From Ochromonas danica (taxonomy: Eukaryota > Sar > Chrysophyceae > Chromulinales > Chromulinaceae), in the NCBI GenBank assembly GCA_015146655.1, contig VKHL01000160.1, positions 1 through 63,344 of the forward strand: DNA of 63,344 nt, given 5' to 3'. Under the pieces are notes generated by a model. That model ran no database searches, was not told the DNA's origin, and worked only from the letters and a program-made list of their open reading frames with translations. How positions within the stretch are numbered: the first letter of the stretch is position 1; each line of letters starts with the position of its first letter. Of the stretch, positions 41,775 through 52,430 are shown piece by piece. A program made the translations under genes and the position numbers.

Positions 41775-44029
41775 CTATTCTACCTTTTGCTGCCTCCCCC
41801 CCTCAATCTTGCCAGAGAAGACGTGGAGGCGGAAGATTGTCTTCCTCGGCTCTTCCTCGCTCATCTCCTCTGACTGCTGACCAATCTCCACGTTACCCTC
41901 CAAGTGATGCGAATAAGAGCCGGCGAGCTCTTGAATAACCGGCGAGAGGTCTTTTCTTCGCTGCTCGAAGGCCACACAAACGATCGTGTGAGGCAACGAG
42001 AGCGAGTGAACTACGTGCAGCAGGTCGGCGAAATGCTCTGGATGGTAAAGCAAGTCCGCCAAGAGAAGGAGATCCATTCCTCCCAGGCGACACAGTGAGC
42101 GCACCCGATGCACCAATTCCCGCCCCCAACGCCCTGCAACCCCAACTACCTTCACCCCCTTCCCCGATTCATAACCTGATGGAGGAGATAACCCTATTAC
42201 CTCCACCCCCCTCCCCGATTCATCACCTGATGGAGGAGATAAAGGGTCGAGCGATGGCGCGGCGGCCACAATCCCAAGCGCTTCGTCGACCACATCTTGC
42301 TCTAATTCCTGCACGCATACAAGCCTTTTACGATTTCTCCTGCAACTTTTCACTTCTTCCACGCCCTCTCGTTGGTTTGCCATCTTGCACTCAAGCTGTG
42401 CGTCATGGCGAAGATGTCTTGCAGCAACAAGGCTTGCTAACGCTCGACCCGCCCCCAGTTCACACACTGTTCTTGGTGTTTCGCCTCGCTCACGGCAGCG
42501 CAGAAAGAGGAGGTGTACGAAGTGGGAAAGTACGACCTCCGCGTCCCACAGCGTTGTGGCCACAGAGAGGCAGTTCTGAGAAAGCACTACTTCGTGGACA
42601 GGAGGAGAAAATGAAAAGGCACGCTGCGGATAGTACAATAGCAACGAGTCCCAAGCCACTAGCTCGTGCTCTGCCTGTGGTGGCAGCCAAGCGACATCGA
42701 AGGGCTGGGAAAGCAAGGAAGCAGCAGCCTCAAACACTTTCGAGGGGGCGGAAGAAGAGGCGGGGAGATGTCCACGCCTCTGTCTGCGACCGTCTGACTG
42801 ACTAATCGAGAGACTACAAGACCTCTTCGCACCTGCGACACACTCTTGTATCTCCACACACTTCTTGTCGTGATCAGCGCTGCCGGCTGGCCGATGTTTG
42901 TGTTGCGCAAGGTCGACCAAGTCGTAGCCCACGCCTGCCAGCGCAAGGCCAATGCCCGGTGCCGCCAAACTTGCTCGTGCACGTTGCCGAGTTTGCGCAA
43001 TCTTCAGTAGGAGATCTTCATCGCGGTCTTCAATGGGTAGAGTCGCTTCACGGAGCGCTGTTGCCTGGAAGGAGACCGCAAGTCAACACAACAGCTTGTC
43101 AACAGAGCAAGTCGTCAACTTACTGCCAGAATGCGAACCATTCGACGGAGAAAGCGGGAGCCCACCAGCTCAATACAAACTACCGGCAGCGGATGATCCA
43201 AAGAAGAACAAGTTGAAGAAGAAGGACAAGTTGAAGTTGAAGACTCTAAGAGGTAAACAGAGGTTCTGGCTCGGTACAGAGTGCAATTATCCCCACCCTC
43301 GACCTCGCGATGTGCGAACCCATCGTAGTTAAGTTCTTGGCCTTCAAGCTTCGAAAAGAGTCGTTGCAGAAAGGTCTGATCGATATCGAAAGCGGCGGAA
43401 TTGGAAGCCGACGGCGCAGGCTTCAGAGGGAAGAGGTAGATGTACCTTCTCCACGTAGCAGAGAATAGTGCATGGAAGCGTCTCGGAACACGTTCACATT
43501 GCCAAACAGCCAGCTTTCCCTCCCGACAAGCCGGAGAGTTGCGCAGGAGGAGGAGGAGGTCGTCCGCTACCACTTCGTCATGAGAGGAGAAAGAGACGAT
43601 CTGAGAGACTGCAGAGACCTCTCGGTCAGTGCGTCCAGCGGCCACAATGTTCTTCCCCAGAGCTCTCTGGATGTCGTCCTCCACGGTTGAAAACGTGGCG
43701 ACCACTCCGCTGCGATGCTGGCGTTGGAATCCGTGGTAGGCACTGCCCTGGTAGCCTATGCGGCACGCGAAAGTCCGACGATGATAGCGCGGGTCATTAG
43801 AGTGGAACTCATCAGCTCCCAGGTCATGAATGGGCTTCAAATCGGTCACCCCGAAGGTCTCGTCGCCTCGAAGGAAGTCGGGGAGCGGGTAGCTCCCCGA
43901 AAGGATTGCCTTCCAAAAGGCATCAATCCGATCCCACTCGCGATTGTTTAAAAAGTCAATGTGACTGTCTCGAGGCAGAGAACATCTCCATTCACCTTGG
44001 CTGGATGTCTTTTCGCTATTGTCTGCCAT
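41775..44029 (-). CDS. Fusion: TruA-type tRNA pseudouridine synthase plus METTL21-type methyltransferase (731 aa)
   Basis: Exons 44029-43124 and 43064-41775 (59-nt intron, GTAAGT...TTCCAG). The first ~410 residues are TruA/PUS-like: CRIGYQGSAYHGFQRQ, the catalytic Asp in AAGRTDREVSAV, and the C-terminal SRFLRRMVRIL, which continues after the splice with ATALREATLPIEDRDEDLL and GIGLALAGVGYDL. With no stop, the frame runs on into a Methyltransf_16 domain: CLSVATTLWDAEVVLSHFV, motif I TVCELGAGRALASLVAARHL and DLLLLADLLYHPEHF. No ATG exists between the two parts, so the methyltransferase has no start of its own. Pseudouridine synthases of this kind modify tRNA uridines; METTL21-type enzymes usually methylate protein lysines. 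A 51-bp duplication encodes SPPSG-ESG units within the second domain. Confidence 0.82.
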
Positions 44030-44416
44030 GGAGTGTTTCGCTTTTTGATGGACTCTTGCGCGGGAAACAACAACAACAACAACAACACAGTTATTATTGC
44101 CTTGCGCTGGACATACTTCCACATTTATGAGTTTTAACTCGTAAAATGGAACTTTCTCTCTCACTCAACTTTCGTCAATCCGTTGTAATGCTCTCATTCT
44201 TTGTATTTACCAAGGCAAACCTAAAGTTTGCTGACAAAATCTGCGCTTTGCGCGCAGAAAATGCCTTCCATATTGCATGTTGGAAAGGGAATGCTACGAT
44301 CTGTTAAACCCCGAAATCCAATCCACAGCAACCAGTAATAGAGTTTGTAGTCAATTACCAAAAGTGTAAGATAATGGTCTAACATCGCGGTTCTATTAAT
44401 GAACACCACACTCTTC
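44030..44416. other. Spacer upstream of the fusion gene
   Basis: It has a short (CAA)n tract at about 44068-44086. The right part is AT-rich 3' sequence of the next gene. No gene recognised. Confidence 0.35.
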
Positions 44417-45604
44417 TCAAGGTATAGGCATCTTTCCAGTGAGAACATCAAAAACTTGAGTCCATGGGCGCAATCCCTTGAAGTTGGACAAGTAGCTCTC
44501 GTTCATCCAGTGAAACGTAGGCCCCAAGTTAGGCGCCAGGTCCACGGTGTCAGCACCAGCAATCAGTGAGGTAACAGGAAAATAAGCGGCATGAGGGTTA
44601 GATAGAGCAGGCCAAAAGCAGAAGGAAGACGCTGAGCAAATGGCAGTGCGAGCTTGCGCCAGCCGAACAACATCGAGGAAGAGGTCACCTCCTCTCTTGA
44701 TGACTATCTTCGCTGTGGGGAAATTGCTCTGAAGATAGTCTAGAAGCTTTCGAAGAATGGGTCCGCATCGTTGTGTTCCAGGATTGTGCGGAGAACGGCT
44801 AGGGTGGTCCGACAACACGAAGATCCATTGACTGTCTTTTGGAATACGAGAAGCAAGCGCGGTAAAGGGCAAGATGCCATATCGATAGCTGAAGCCCAAG
44901 TTATCACCACAGCGATACTGTATGGCGACATCAGGCACAATGGGTAGGTTTGCCTGTTCACTGACGGCGATGTTGGTCAGGTCGTGCTCGGGATCTATCA
45001 TTGTATGCGACCCCTCGGGTAGTGACAAGAGATAAGCTTTCACGGCTCGCTGCAAGTAGTCTCGAATGGTGTGAGTACGGCTGACCCAAGGCGCATCGCG
45101 GTGTTGCCAGCAATAGCGATTGCACTTGCACTCCTTCTGAATCTCTTTGGCAGCCTCTGCACGACTGAGTGGGTGCGGGTGAGCCACAATGTCGGGTAAT
45201 GCCTGAAGAAAGGCCAAACGATTGGAATTTGAGGCGGTATGGTTGCCGTTGATGGAGTTGGTGATATCCCACTGCGGATGAATGGCCACAAAATGCAATC
45301 CAGAGGCTTCCGCGCAAGTCACTTCGTGGAAATAATTACCCAGACGATTGCCCAGCTCTCTCGTCTCAAGACAAAACGGATACACCAAGACATTCAAATC
45401 CTTGGTGTGAGCTCTGTAACTTTGAGCCAGGAAAGCGTTTTTTGTTCCTGAAGGGCCATGATAACAGAAGGAAGAGACGTTGCCATTGATACTCCTCTGA
45501 ACAACTCTTAACTGCTCTAAAACCTCATCACCTAGTGTCGAGCAGAGCAGAGCAAAGATCCCCAGCAGAGAGAGTCTGGTATAATAATACTCTATCATCA
45601 TCAT
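44417..45604 (-). CDS. Secretory-pathway glycosyltransferase-like protein (395 aa)
   Basis: A single exon with an N-terminal hydrophobic anchor (LSLLGIFALLCSTLG). The lumenal part has ETRELGNRLGNYFHE, a Cys-rich loop (KCNRYCW), VAIQYRCGDNLGFSYRYGIL, WIFVLSDHPSR, CGPILRKLLDYLQ and ARTAICSASSFCFWPALSN. The order (an NRLGN-type motif, an Arg-x-Gly-Asp loop, then a late Ser-rich CSASSFCF block) resembles fucosyltransferase-like GT-B enzymes common in algae. N-glycosylation sequons are present. It is predicted to act in the ER/Golgi; donor and acceptor unknown. Confidence 0.65.
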   Translation of the reverse strand: MMMIEYYYTRLSLLGIFALLCSTLGDEVLEQLRVVQRSINGNVSSFCYHGPSGTKNAFLAQSYRAHTKDLNVLVYPFCLETRELGNRLGNYFHEVTCAEASGLHFVAIHPQWDITNSINGNHTASNSNRLAFLQALPDIVAHPHPLSRAEAAKEIQKECKCNRYCWQHRDAPWVSRTHTIRDYLQRAVKAYLLSLPEGSHTMIDPEHDLTNIAVSEQANLPIVPDVAIQYRCGDNLGFSYRYGILPFTALASRIPKDSQWIFVLSDHPSRSPHNPGTQRCGPILRKLLDYLQSNFPTAKIVIKRGGDLFLDVVRLAQARTAICSASSFCFWPALSNPHAAYFPVTSLIAGADTVDLAPNLGPTFHWMNESYLSNFKGLRPWTQVFDVLTGKMPIP

Positions 45605-45643
45605 CTGATCATCTTTGGATATCGTATGAGATCGTCATCGCCA

Positions 45644-45664
45644 CTCTCTCTCTCTCTCTCTCTC
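45644..45664. repeat. (CT)10 microsatellite
   Basis: Perfect CT dinucleotide tract just upstream of the glycosyltransferase-like gene. Confidence 0.9.
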
Positions 45665-45730
45665 ACGCATCTTGTACTTATATACAGTAGTACTTTTTAG
45701 TACTGTACAAGTAGACTGCATACAGTATAA

Positions 45731-45769
45731 ACTAGACTAGACTAGACTAGACTAGACTAGACTACAGTA
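45731..45769. repeat. (ACTAG)8-like microsatellite
   Basis: About eight copies of ACTAG in a spacer that also contains TACAGTA and TGTACAGTAGA words. Confidence 0.9.
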
Positions 45770-45886
45770 GACTACACCGGACAACATGTAGACTATGTAC
45801 AGTAGATAGACTAGACCACTACAGCACACCCACAGCAAAGTACTGTGGTAGATCTATTTACAAAGATTTACAAGGCAGTGACAGAA

Positions 45887-48879
45887 TTACAATCCACTGA
45901 GATTTCTCCCTTTCAGAACAGCCAGTTTGAAGTTTCTGCTGTTGTCGTTCCATATCTCCAGCCAGTCTGCCGACGCCTTGCGCTCCTTTTCTCTCACTTC
46001 AACGTGCGCAGTGCACATAGCCAAAGCGATGATAACTACCTCAGCAGGAGGGCTTCTGTATCTCTCCTCCAGCATCTTCTTGATCTCTTCCACTTCATCT
46101 GCTTTCTGTGCATCATCTTCTTTGGCAGAGTCATTCGTTTCGGACACAACGGCCTTACTAGAGGTTGCAGAGGCATTGTTTCCCTCGTCCTCATCGTTTA
46201 AGGCAGGAAGAGTTCGTATCAGAGTGCCATCTTGTCCAACTTCTGCTTCGTAGGGAGGCAGAGTTAGCTCTGAAATAGCTTCAACCACTCTTCCCATCTG
46301 AGAAGAAACGCTACACAACGAGGCCGACTGCTCAGTTAGTACCATAGTAGGGTCTTCAGAAACAATCTGACATGCAAAGAGATGCTGAGATGCTGAGCGA
46401 AATGACAACAACATGGAGGAGAGGAATGAATACCGGTTGACTAGCTTGATCATCAGCGGGGTCTCCAAAGCCTTCACCGTACATAGTATTGACAATCTCT
46501 ACAAAATACTCTAATATCTTCGGAATGGCTGCACAGGCCAGAGATGTTTCGGCCGCCAAGTCCACAACTTTGTGTCTGAATCCGGCCTCCCGATTGGCAT
46601 AGCTAATCAAGAGAAACCTCAGAAGTGAGGCGAAGCACTGCGTCAAGACCACATTAGCCTGCATTTGGCCCTCAAACCCTCGGAAGATACCGCAAGGAAC
46701 CTCCGGAAGACTTTCCAGAATGAGTTTCTTCTTCTTTTTCGTTCCTGTATACCTCGGCACCCATGACGTGATTGAAGCGTACTCTCCCTTCGGATTCTCC
46801 TCCTGACTCAGGAATTCTTGTGTAGAAAGCGTAGGTTGATTTTCTTCAGCAACGCTCTCCACCAAAGGCACAGGAAAGTCTGTGTGGGTCGTTTCGTTCA
46901 GTCCCAAAGCTCTTTCTACTTCGTCTCCTCTAATTGCAGCCGCCGCCCGCTTCTCAACCGCAGCTCTGCGTTATTTCGCGTCATTTGATAGTTAACACCA
47001 AGCAGAGAGACATAACAGTACCAACATCTAACCTTCCGAGAACGCCTTTACTGCCTTTCCAAGACAACGGCTTAGCGATTTCTCCTTCTCTCTCATCTTT
47101 CTTGTTTCGCTCTCGGATGCGGTAAGTCGGCTTGGAAGCACCAAATGTAACGGACGAGTCCATCGGCGCTGCGGCGCTCTCGACCTTTTCAACGAGAGGA
47201 GGCAATGCACTGGCCTTGAAAGTTGCAGAGGCGCGCAAGCTCAGCGAGGTGTTGATGTTGCCCGTTACCTCTGCAGTTGTGGCAGATACATCAGAGATAG
47301 ATCTCGATGCTGGAAGAGGTTTGGACAACCCGAGCGGCTCCAATCCTTGGCGCGCACTGACCTCAATCTCGCAATCTTTTGATGTTTTCTCAGCAGATTC
47401 GGGTGTACCTCCAGAAGCAGCACGCAGAGCTTGTTTTATTGCATTATGGTCTTGCCTGACTCTCGCACGAATCAGCACGGGGGCTTGTTTCTGCAGTCTA
47501 TCCTCTTCCATTTCCTGCACTTCCTCCTCTCGCTCGCTCTCCTTCTCACGAGAAGGCTGTCTATCTAATGTTGCACTTTGTACTTTCTGTTTTCTCTCTT
47601 TCTCACATTTTGGAGCGATCACTCGCATGTTAGCATCAAATTCAATGGTTCTGACGAAAGTGTGAGCTTCCTGTGCGTGCAGCTGATAGCGTCGTTTTTC
47701 TTCATCAGTAGCAAATTGGCCATCGTACCGCTTAAGTTCCATTATTGTACCTGTTCGCATACCCGAATGACGCTTGGGCACAGCATAGAAGGAGGCGGAG
47801 AGAGTTGCGGAGGAGGACTGCGTTAGTGCGGCCGCATCAGCTGCTAGAGTTTGCAGACCCTTCCCATGTCGCGGAGGACCTTGTGGTGTATAACGTTTTA
47901 TTGCTTCCACAATCTTTTTCAGGATGATTTCTCTCGAGGAAGAGAGGAAGGGCAACAAATCGCTGAGTAGTCGAAGGCCAAGCGTAACCAGATCAATCTC
48001 TTCTGGCAGCTGCTCCATAATCTTGAGAATGTACTGAAGAGACTGGTTAACTACTTTCTTACCATTTCCTTGCACAGCGAAGCGGTTCAGAGTCTCCAAG
48101 CCCAATCTGTGCAAAGAAATGATGTCGATCTTGTCCCGAAAAGCGTCAATCTCCCCGTAGCGCGTACTCAACGCCAACAAACTCAACTCCTCAGCATCTA
48201 TTTGTTTGTCAGACGCATATAGCAAACAAATGGCATTGATCACATCGATGGGCTGCTCTGCTGCGAGGATGCGTTGGGCAGTGAATCGCTCTGCTGCGCC
48301 TGTCAGCCTTCTGGTGATCAGTTGCTTGATACGCCTGTGCACCTCCGGCAGCGATTGAAAGCTACGTTCTAGCTCTTTCTTAGCACTCACGATGCGATCG
48401 GTAATAATCCAGCTGCTGTCTATAGGAGTCTCTCCAGAATTGAGGACCTCCAGCACAGCTGAATTCTCTCTTTGCCGCACAAGATAATCGCCACCATCTC
48501 GTAGGCGAAGAATTCGACTGATAGGTGCTTTGTCGCCTCTTTCCAGAACACACTCTACAAACTCTATTTTGAGCGTCTTGCAAATATCGGAGAGGAACTT
48601 GGTCCAAACTTGTTGGGCGGCGGATGGGTAGTAAGTGACCTCGATGCCGCCTTTGATCGTCGGGAAGTCCTCTCGACGCACTTGCACAACAATGCGCACA
48701 AGTGGCTCAGATATCTGTAACTGTCTAAGCTCCTGGGCAGCATTTCTCTCCATATCGGCAGAGAGGTTTCCAATGGTGCGGCGATACATCTGCATCTGAG
48801 AGGACGATATGCTCTCGAAGTTGAGTCGCTCCACTCCAGCACCACCACCTGCGTCATAAACCGTGGAAGATATCACCAT
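45887..48879 (-). CDS. Large protein with DCX-like N-terminal region (952 aa)
   Basis: Three exons: 48879-47033, 46965-46434 and 46366-45887, all joins in frame. The start at 48879 lies in ACCATGG. The N-terminal 150 residues (IVVQVRREDFPTIKGGIEV ... RILRLRDGGDYLVRQRE) recall a doublecortin-type ubiquitin-like fold, which binds microtubules; this is a weak match. A helical section follows (SAKKELERSFQSLPEVHRRI; DVINAICLLYASDKQI), then a charged Glu/Lys stretch and a C-terminal half with ITSWVPRYTGTKKKKKLILE and an Asp/Glu-rich linker. I could not name the family; a cytoskeletal or ciliary protein is possible. Confidence 0.7.
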
Positions 48880-49003
48880 GGTGCATTTAAAATGAATTGG
48901 GTTGAGTTTTGGCCCGAGTTTCAAATGGAATGGAGAAACAGTCTTGGAAACGGCTTACCCCACGCAAATAATAATGAGTTTCGCCAAGGTTAGGCTACCA
49001 GCC

Positions 49004-49260
49004 AGGAGAGGTGATGAGGGTTAGTAGGGCTAAGAGGGGTGATGAGAGTTAGTAGGGCTAGGAGAGGTGATGAGGGTTAGTAGGGCTAAGAGGGGTGATG
49101 AGGGTTAGTAGGGCTAGGAGAGGTGATGAGGGTTAGTAGGGCTAGGAGAGGTGATGAGGGTTAGTAGGGCTAAGAGGGGTGATGAGAGTTAGTAGGGCTA
49201 AGATAGGTGATGAGAGTTAGTAGGGCTAAGATAGGTGATGAGAGTTAGGGTTGGGGTTAG
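49004..49260. repeat. 28-bp minisatellite with telomere-like GGGTTAG
   Basis: Eight full units and a partial ninth start every 28 bp from 49004 to 49228. The unit is AGGAGAGGTGATGAGGGTTA plus GTAGGGCT, with A/G variants, and each has GGGTTAG or GAGTTAG. The array ends in TTAGGGTTGGGGTTAG. Confidence 0.95.
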
Positions 49261-49365
49261 CGTTGGCACCCCAGAGAAGCTTATTAAATAGGTTTAAACT
49301 GAATGAATGAGGAAAGGCAGCGTTGAGGACTGTGGAAAGGTACTCTAACCAAATACTATCTTATC

Positions 49366-50471
49366 TTACAGGTCCTGCTCTCCACCTGCATAACCCAGCA
49401 CTTGTCCCAAAGCCTCGTCTGCTCGATTATTTCCTACTGGGGCATCTTTATATCTCCAAAGTTCAACAACCAAAATACTTCGTTGACCATATTGAACTTC
49501 ATCAAGCCCAAAAGGTCGGCCTGGCGGCAGAACTAGCATTGATCCTCGCTCAGGAGTTAAAAGCTCTACTTCTTCACCCACTGCGCCTTTCAATCTACCT
49601 CCATGAACCAGACCTAAAGTACTAATGCTTTCAGTGGTGGCATCTGCTCGTTCTTCATCGTCATAAACATCATGCTCTTCAACAGAAGTTTGCTGCGATG
49701 ACAATTTCCCCAACTGCACCAGCACGTCTCCACCAATAAACTGATTTCGACTACTAAGAGGAAGCAACAGCGTATATACGCTTGCTTCATGATAGTTCAG
49801 AAAAGGTCGAAGACGACTAAACTCCGCTTCTCGTTTCTGCTGGAGGGCTTCACGTTGTTCCCTCTCAAGTTGCTCTTTGTTACCATGAGGATACACAACG
49901 AAAGCCTCCTTTTGAACAACCTGCCGCGGTTGTTCACTCAAAGGCAGTGCAGTGGAAGTGGCGAGAAAGATGGAACGAATTCCGAAGGCGGGCGAGTGTT
50001 CAGCCCAATCAGCATGCCGCAGCGCCGCGGAAAAACTCCGGAGCAAATGAACGCGGAGGTCAGGAAGAGCCTCCTGTACGATTCCTGTGAGATGGGTGAT
50101 ATTACTCCCCCCATAGAGATAGTGGTGTTCAGATCCCTTCGCACTGAAGACAGAAGGAGTTGAGATGTTCATGAGAAGGAACGACAAGTATGGAAAAGGA
50201 GTACCAACCTGAGGAGGAAAAACGGCGGATAAGCTGCCTGAACGCATTCCGCCAAGAATTCAATCTCTTTGATCTGCTTGTTTGAGAGGATGTTAAAGGC
50301 TTCGACTCCTGACTCCCCATAGTTGAGGAAGAAAGGAGATTCCACGGCGCCTCTATAGCGTTTGCCTTCCAGTCGTCGCTTCAAGCAATCTATGACGACC
50401 GAGATATCGGAAATAGCTACGGTGCTAATAAAAAAGATGGCCAGAACGACGAGCACAGGGGACAACCTCAT
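49366..50471 (-). CDS. Secretory PLOD/P4H-like double-stranded beta-helix protein, ligands altered (346 aa)
   Basis: Exons 50471-50209 and 50143-49366 (65-nt intron GTTGGT...TTCAG). The start at 50471 gives a signal peptide (MRLSPVLVVLAIFFISTVA). The C-terminal half matches 2-oxoglutarate oxygenases of the lysyl/prolyl hydroxylase kind: NYHEASVYTLLLPLS with FIGGDVLVQLG, then ERGSMLVLPPGRPFG and GQRSILVVELW. In active enzymes the first site reads His-x-Asp and a second His precedes the Gly-x-Arg. Here the first is His-Glu-Ala and no second His is seen. It may be a pseudoenzyme or may use other ligands. The ER lumen is the likely site. Confidence 0.6.
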
Positions 50472-50782
50472 CTCTAGATCGCTTCTTCTTCTTCTCTTAT
50501 TTCTTCCGAACAAAGAAAGCAAACTGAAAACCGATGGAAACTGAAACCAAAACTCCGAAACTCCAAAACTGCTGCACTCCACTGCTTCCTTGTGGAACGC
50601 GTGGAACGCGTTTTTTGATTGAAGAACTTGCAGTAAAATGATTACATTGCGCGCGGCATTCAATTTGTTTACACACAGTATCTTACCGTAGACTAGTCTA
50701 CTTAAACAATGGAACAAGAACCCCGGAATCGGATGAGAAATCTCTCTCTATTTGCTATTTACAACACATAGATTAAATCGAA
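50472..50782. other. Spacer upstream of the PLOD-like gene
   Basis: It contains a GTGGAACGCGTGGAACGCG direct repeat (about 50593-50611) and GTAGACTAGTCTAC, a perfect palindrome at about 50689-50702. No gene seen. Confidence 0.4.
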
Positions 50783-51917
50783 TTACTGTTCATCATCTAG
50801 AGTACTGCCCGACATATCCTCATCTCCTTGTCCATCTTTTTGCTGAGCAGCCACAGCAGCACGCCGTCGCATAGCACTTTGGATAATGGTCATTTCTGCT
50901 TTATCAAGTTCACACCAATCACCAGGTTTATGGAGACCGCGCAACTCAATGCCTGCGAAGGAGACACGAAGCAAGTGTTGCACTCCAAGTCCAACGGCCT
51001 CAGCCATGCGACGAATCTGACGGTTCCGTCCCTCCGTTAGCGTAATGCGCAAAGTACGACTATCTAGTTGAGATACAAGAGCAGGTAATGTACGTGCAGT
51101 ATAGAGGCGGTTGCCATCATGCTGTAGAGGTGTGGTAATAACGACGCCCTCTCTCAACTTTTTCAACTGGCCAGGCGAGACTGTGCGGTCCATTGTGACT
51201 TCGTAAATCTTGTCTTGCTTGCATGACCTAATACGGAGAAACTCTGTAAAATATGCCTGAGAACCCATCATGTCGGCAAATTGCTCACCGATGCAACAGC
51301 GCTTCGTTCACTCGTCCATCGGAAGTCAATAGGATGAGGCCGCAGCTGTCTTTATCCAACCGGCCAACCGTAAACAATCTTTTCAGTCCAAAGAAGACAT
51401 CAGAGTTAAAGTCGCTACCAGATGATGAAAAGCAACCCACCAACCTTTGCGGAAAGAGATGGAACTTGCCTTTTGCGATGATGTTGGAAGGATCGTTGGG
51501 ATCAGAGGTACATGTCACTCCTATGGGCTTGAAGTATTTGATGTAAATAAGGGAGTTATCTGGTGAAGTAGACGGCAATAGTTGCTTTGCTTTTGCAGTT
51601 TTCTCCCAGCGCTGCAGCTGTCCATCCAGTTTGACCACGTCACCAAAGTTCACTTTCTGCCCCGCAAGAGCTATCTTGCCATTAACAGTCACTCTCCCCT
51701 CTGCGATCGCGGCATCAGCACCTCGTCTGGACAAGTGGCTAAGGCACTTGTTGACGCGAACACCCGACGTACCATCCCTGCTTGCACTCGAGGATGATAA
51801 GGAGGGGCCTTTGGCTTGCATGGTCAGCTGCCTTCTCAAAAAAATGCAGCTCTTTTTACCAAGGAGGGCATTGAGTCCAGTCAAGAGCGCTATCACCATG
51901 CAGAGAGGAAATAGCAT
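50783..51917 (-). CDS. RsuA/RluB-type pseudouridine synthase (357 aa)
   Basis: Exons 51917-51289 and 51227-50783 (61-nt intron, acceptor TATTAG chosen because it restores HR|SCKQDKIYEVTMDR). An S4 RNA-binding domain (VRVNKCLSHLSRRGADAAI ... GRVTVNGK) is followed by the synthase with the catalytic Asp in TVGRLDKDSCGLILLTSDG and RNRQIRRMAEAVG. These enzymes turn uridine into pseudouridine in rRNA. The N-terminal hydrophobic stretch (MLFPLCMVIALLTGLNALLG) followed by basic and Ser-rich sequence suggests organelle import, perhaps the plastid (inference). Confidence 0.88.
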
Positions 51918-52064
51918 TAGCTATTCCAGCCGGAGCTGTTCTTGTCCATCAAATGAACGGAAAACGCAGTTTTTGGTAAAACGGGTTTCTCTCTGCCGGT
52001 GTGGGCTGCTGCTGCTGCACGCTCCAAGGCATTGTTGTGATCGTCGTCAAGAAGAAACCTAAGA
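51918..52064. promoter_or_regulatory. Bidirectional promoter region (RsuA-type / NDUFS5)
   Basis: This 147-bp spacer is the shortest between divergent start codons in the window. No obvious TATA box or TTAAGTTAA. Promoter role inferred from position. Confidence 0.35.
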
Positions 52065-52375
52065 ATGTCCACTGGCTTGGGAGTAAAAGGCACCGTTTCC
52101 CGCTGCTTTAATTTTTACCAGGATTTTGCGTTGTGCGTGGTAAGCAGCAAGTGATTGATTTGGCCCGTTTGTGCGGATCTGATCTGACATGTCTGGACAC
52201 TCCGAAACAGAAATCCTCCGATGACATGTCTCCTTGTACTCTACTAAGAGATGACTATATGGAGTGCCTTCATGGACGCAAGCAGCGAGCTCGAGCGGTG
52301 CAGATTTTGGAGCAGGCGGAAGCTAATAAAGCTGGCGGCCAGAGCGCACACGGTCATGGCGGAGGGCATCATTGA
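52065..52375 (+). CDS. NDUFS5: Mitochondrial complex I subunit NDUFS5 (79 aa)
   Basis: Exons 52065-52139 and 52211-52375 (71-nt intron GTAAGC...AACAG). The joined protein starts MSTGLGVKGTVSRCFNFYQ, the NDUFS5 N-terminus, and has a twin Cx9C pair: RCFNFYQDFALC in exon 1 and CTLLRDDYMEC in exon 2, then LHGRKQRARAVQ. Twin Cx9C proteins fold in the mitochondrial intermembrane space with two disulfides; NDUFS5 belongs to the proximal arm of complex I. A His/Gly-rich tail ends the protein. Confidence 0.88.
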
Positions 52376-52430
52376 CTGCAGTTGTTATAGTCATTACATG
52401 TATAGTCTAACCTAACCTCACTCATTCTAA

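Noticed and set aside
41775-42968. Stand-alone methyltransferase gene starting at 42968
   Set aside because: The supposed start is TTG, and the first residues (AAPGIGLALAGVGYDL) are the C-terminus of the TruA domain.
46356-46907. Independent gene starting MGLNETTHTDF
   Set aside because: The upstream exon splices in frame into this segment (47033 to 46965), and the start would be a weak internal codon.
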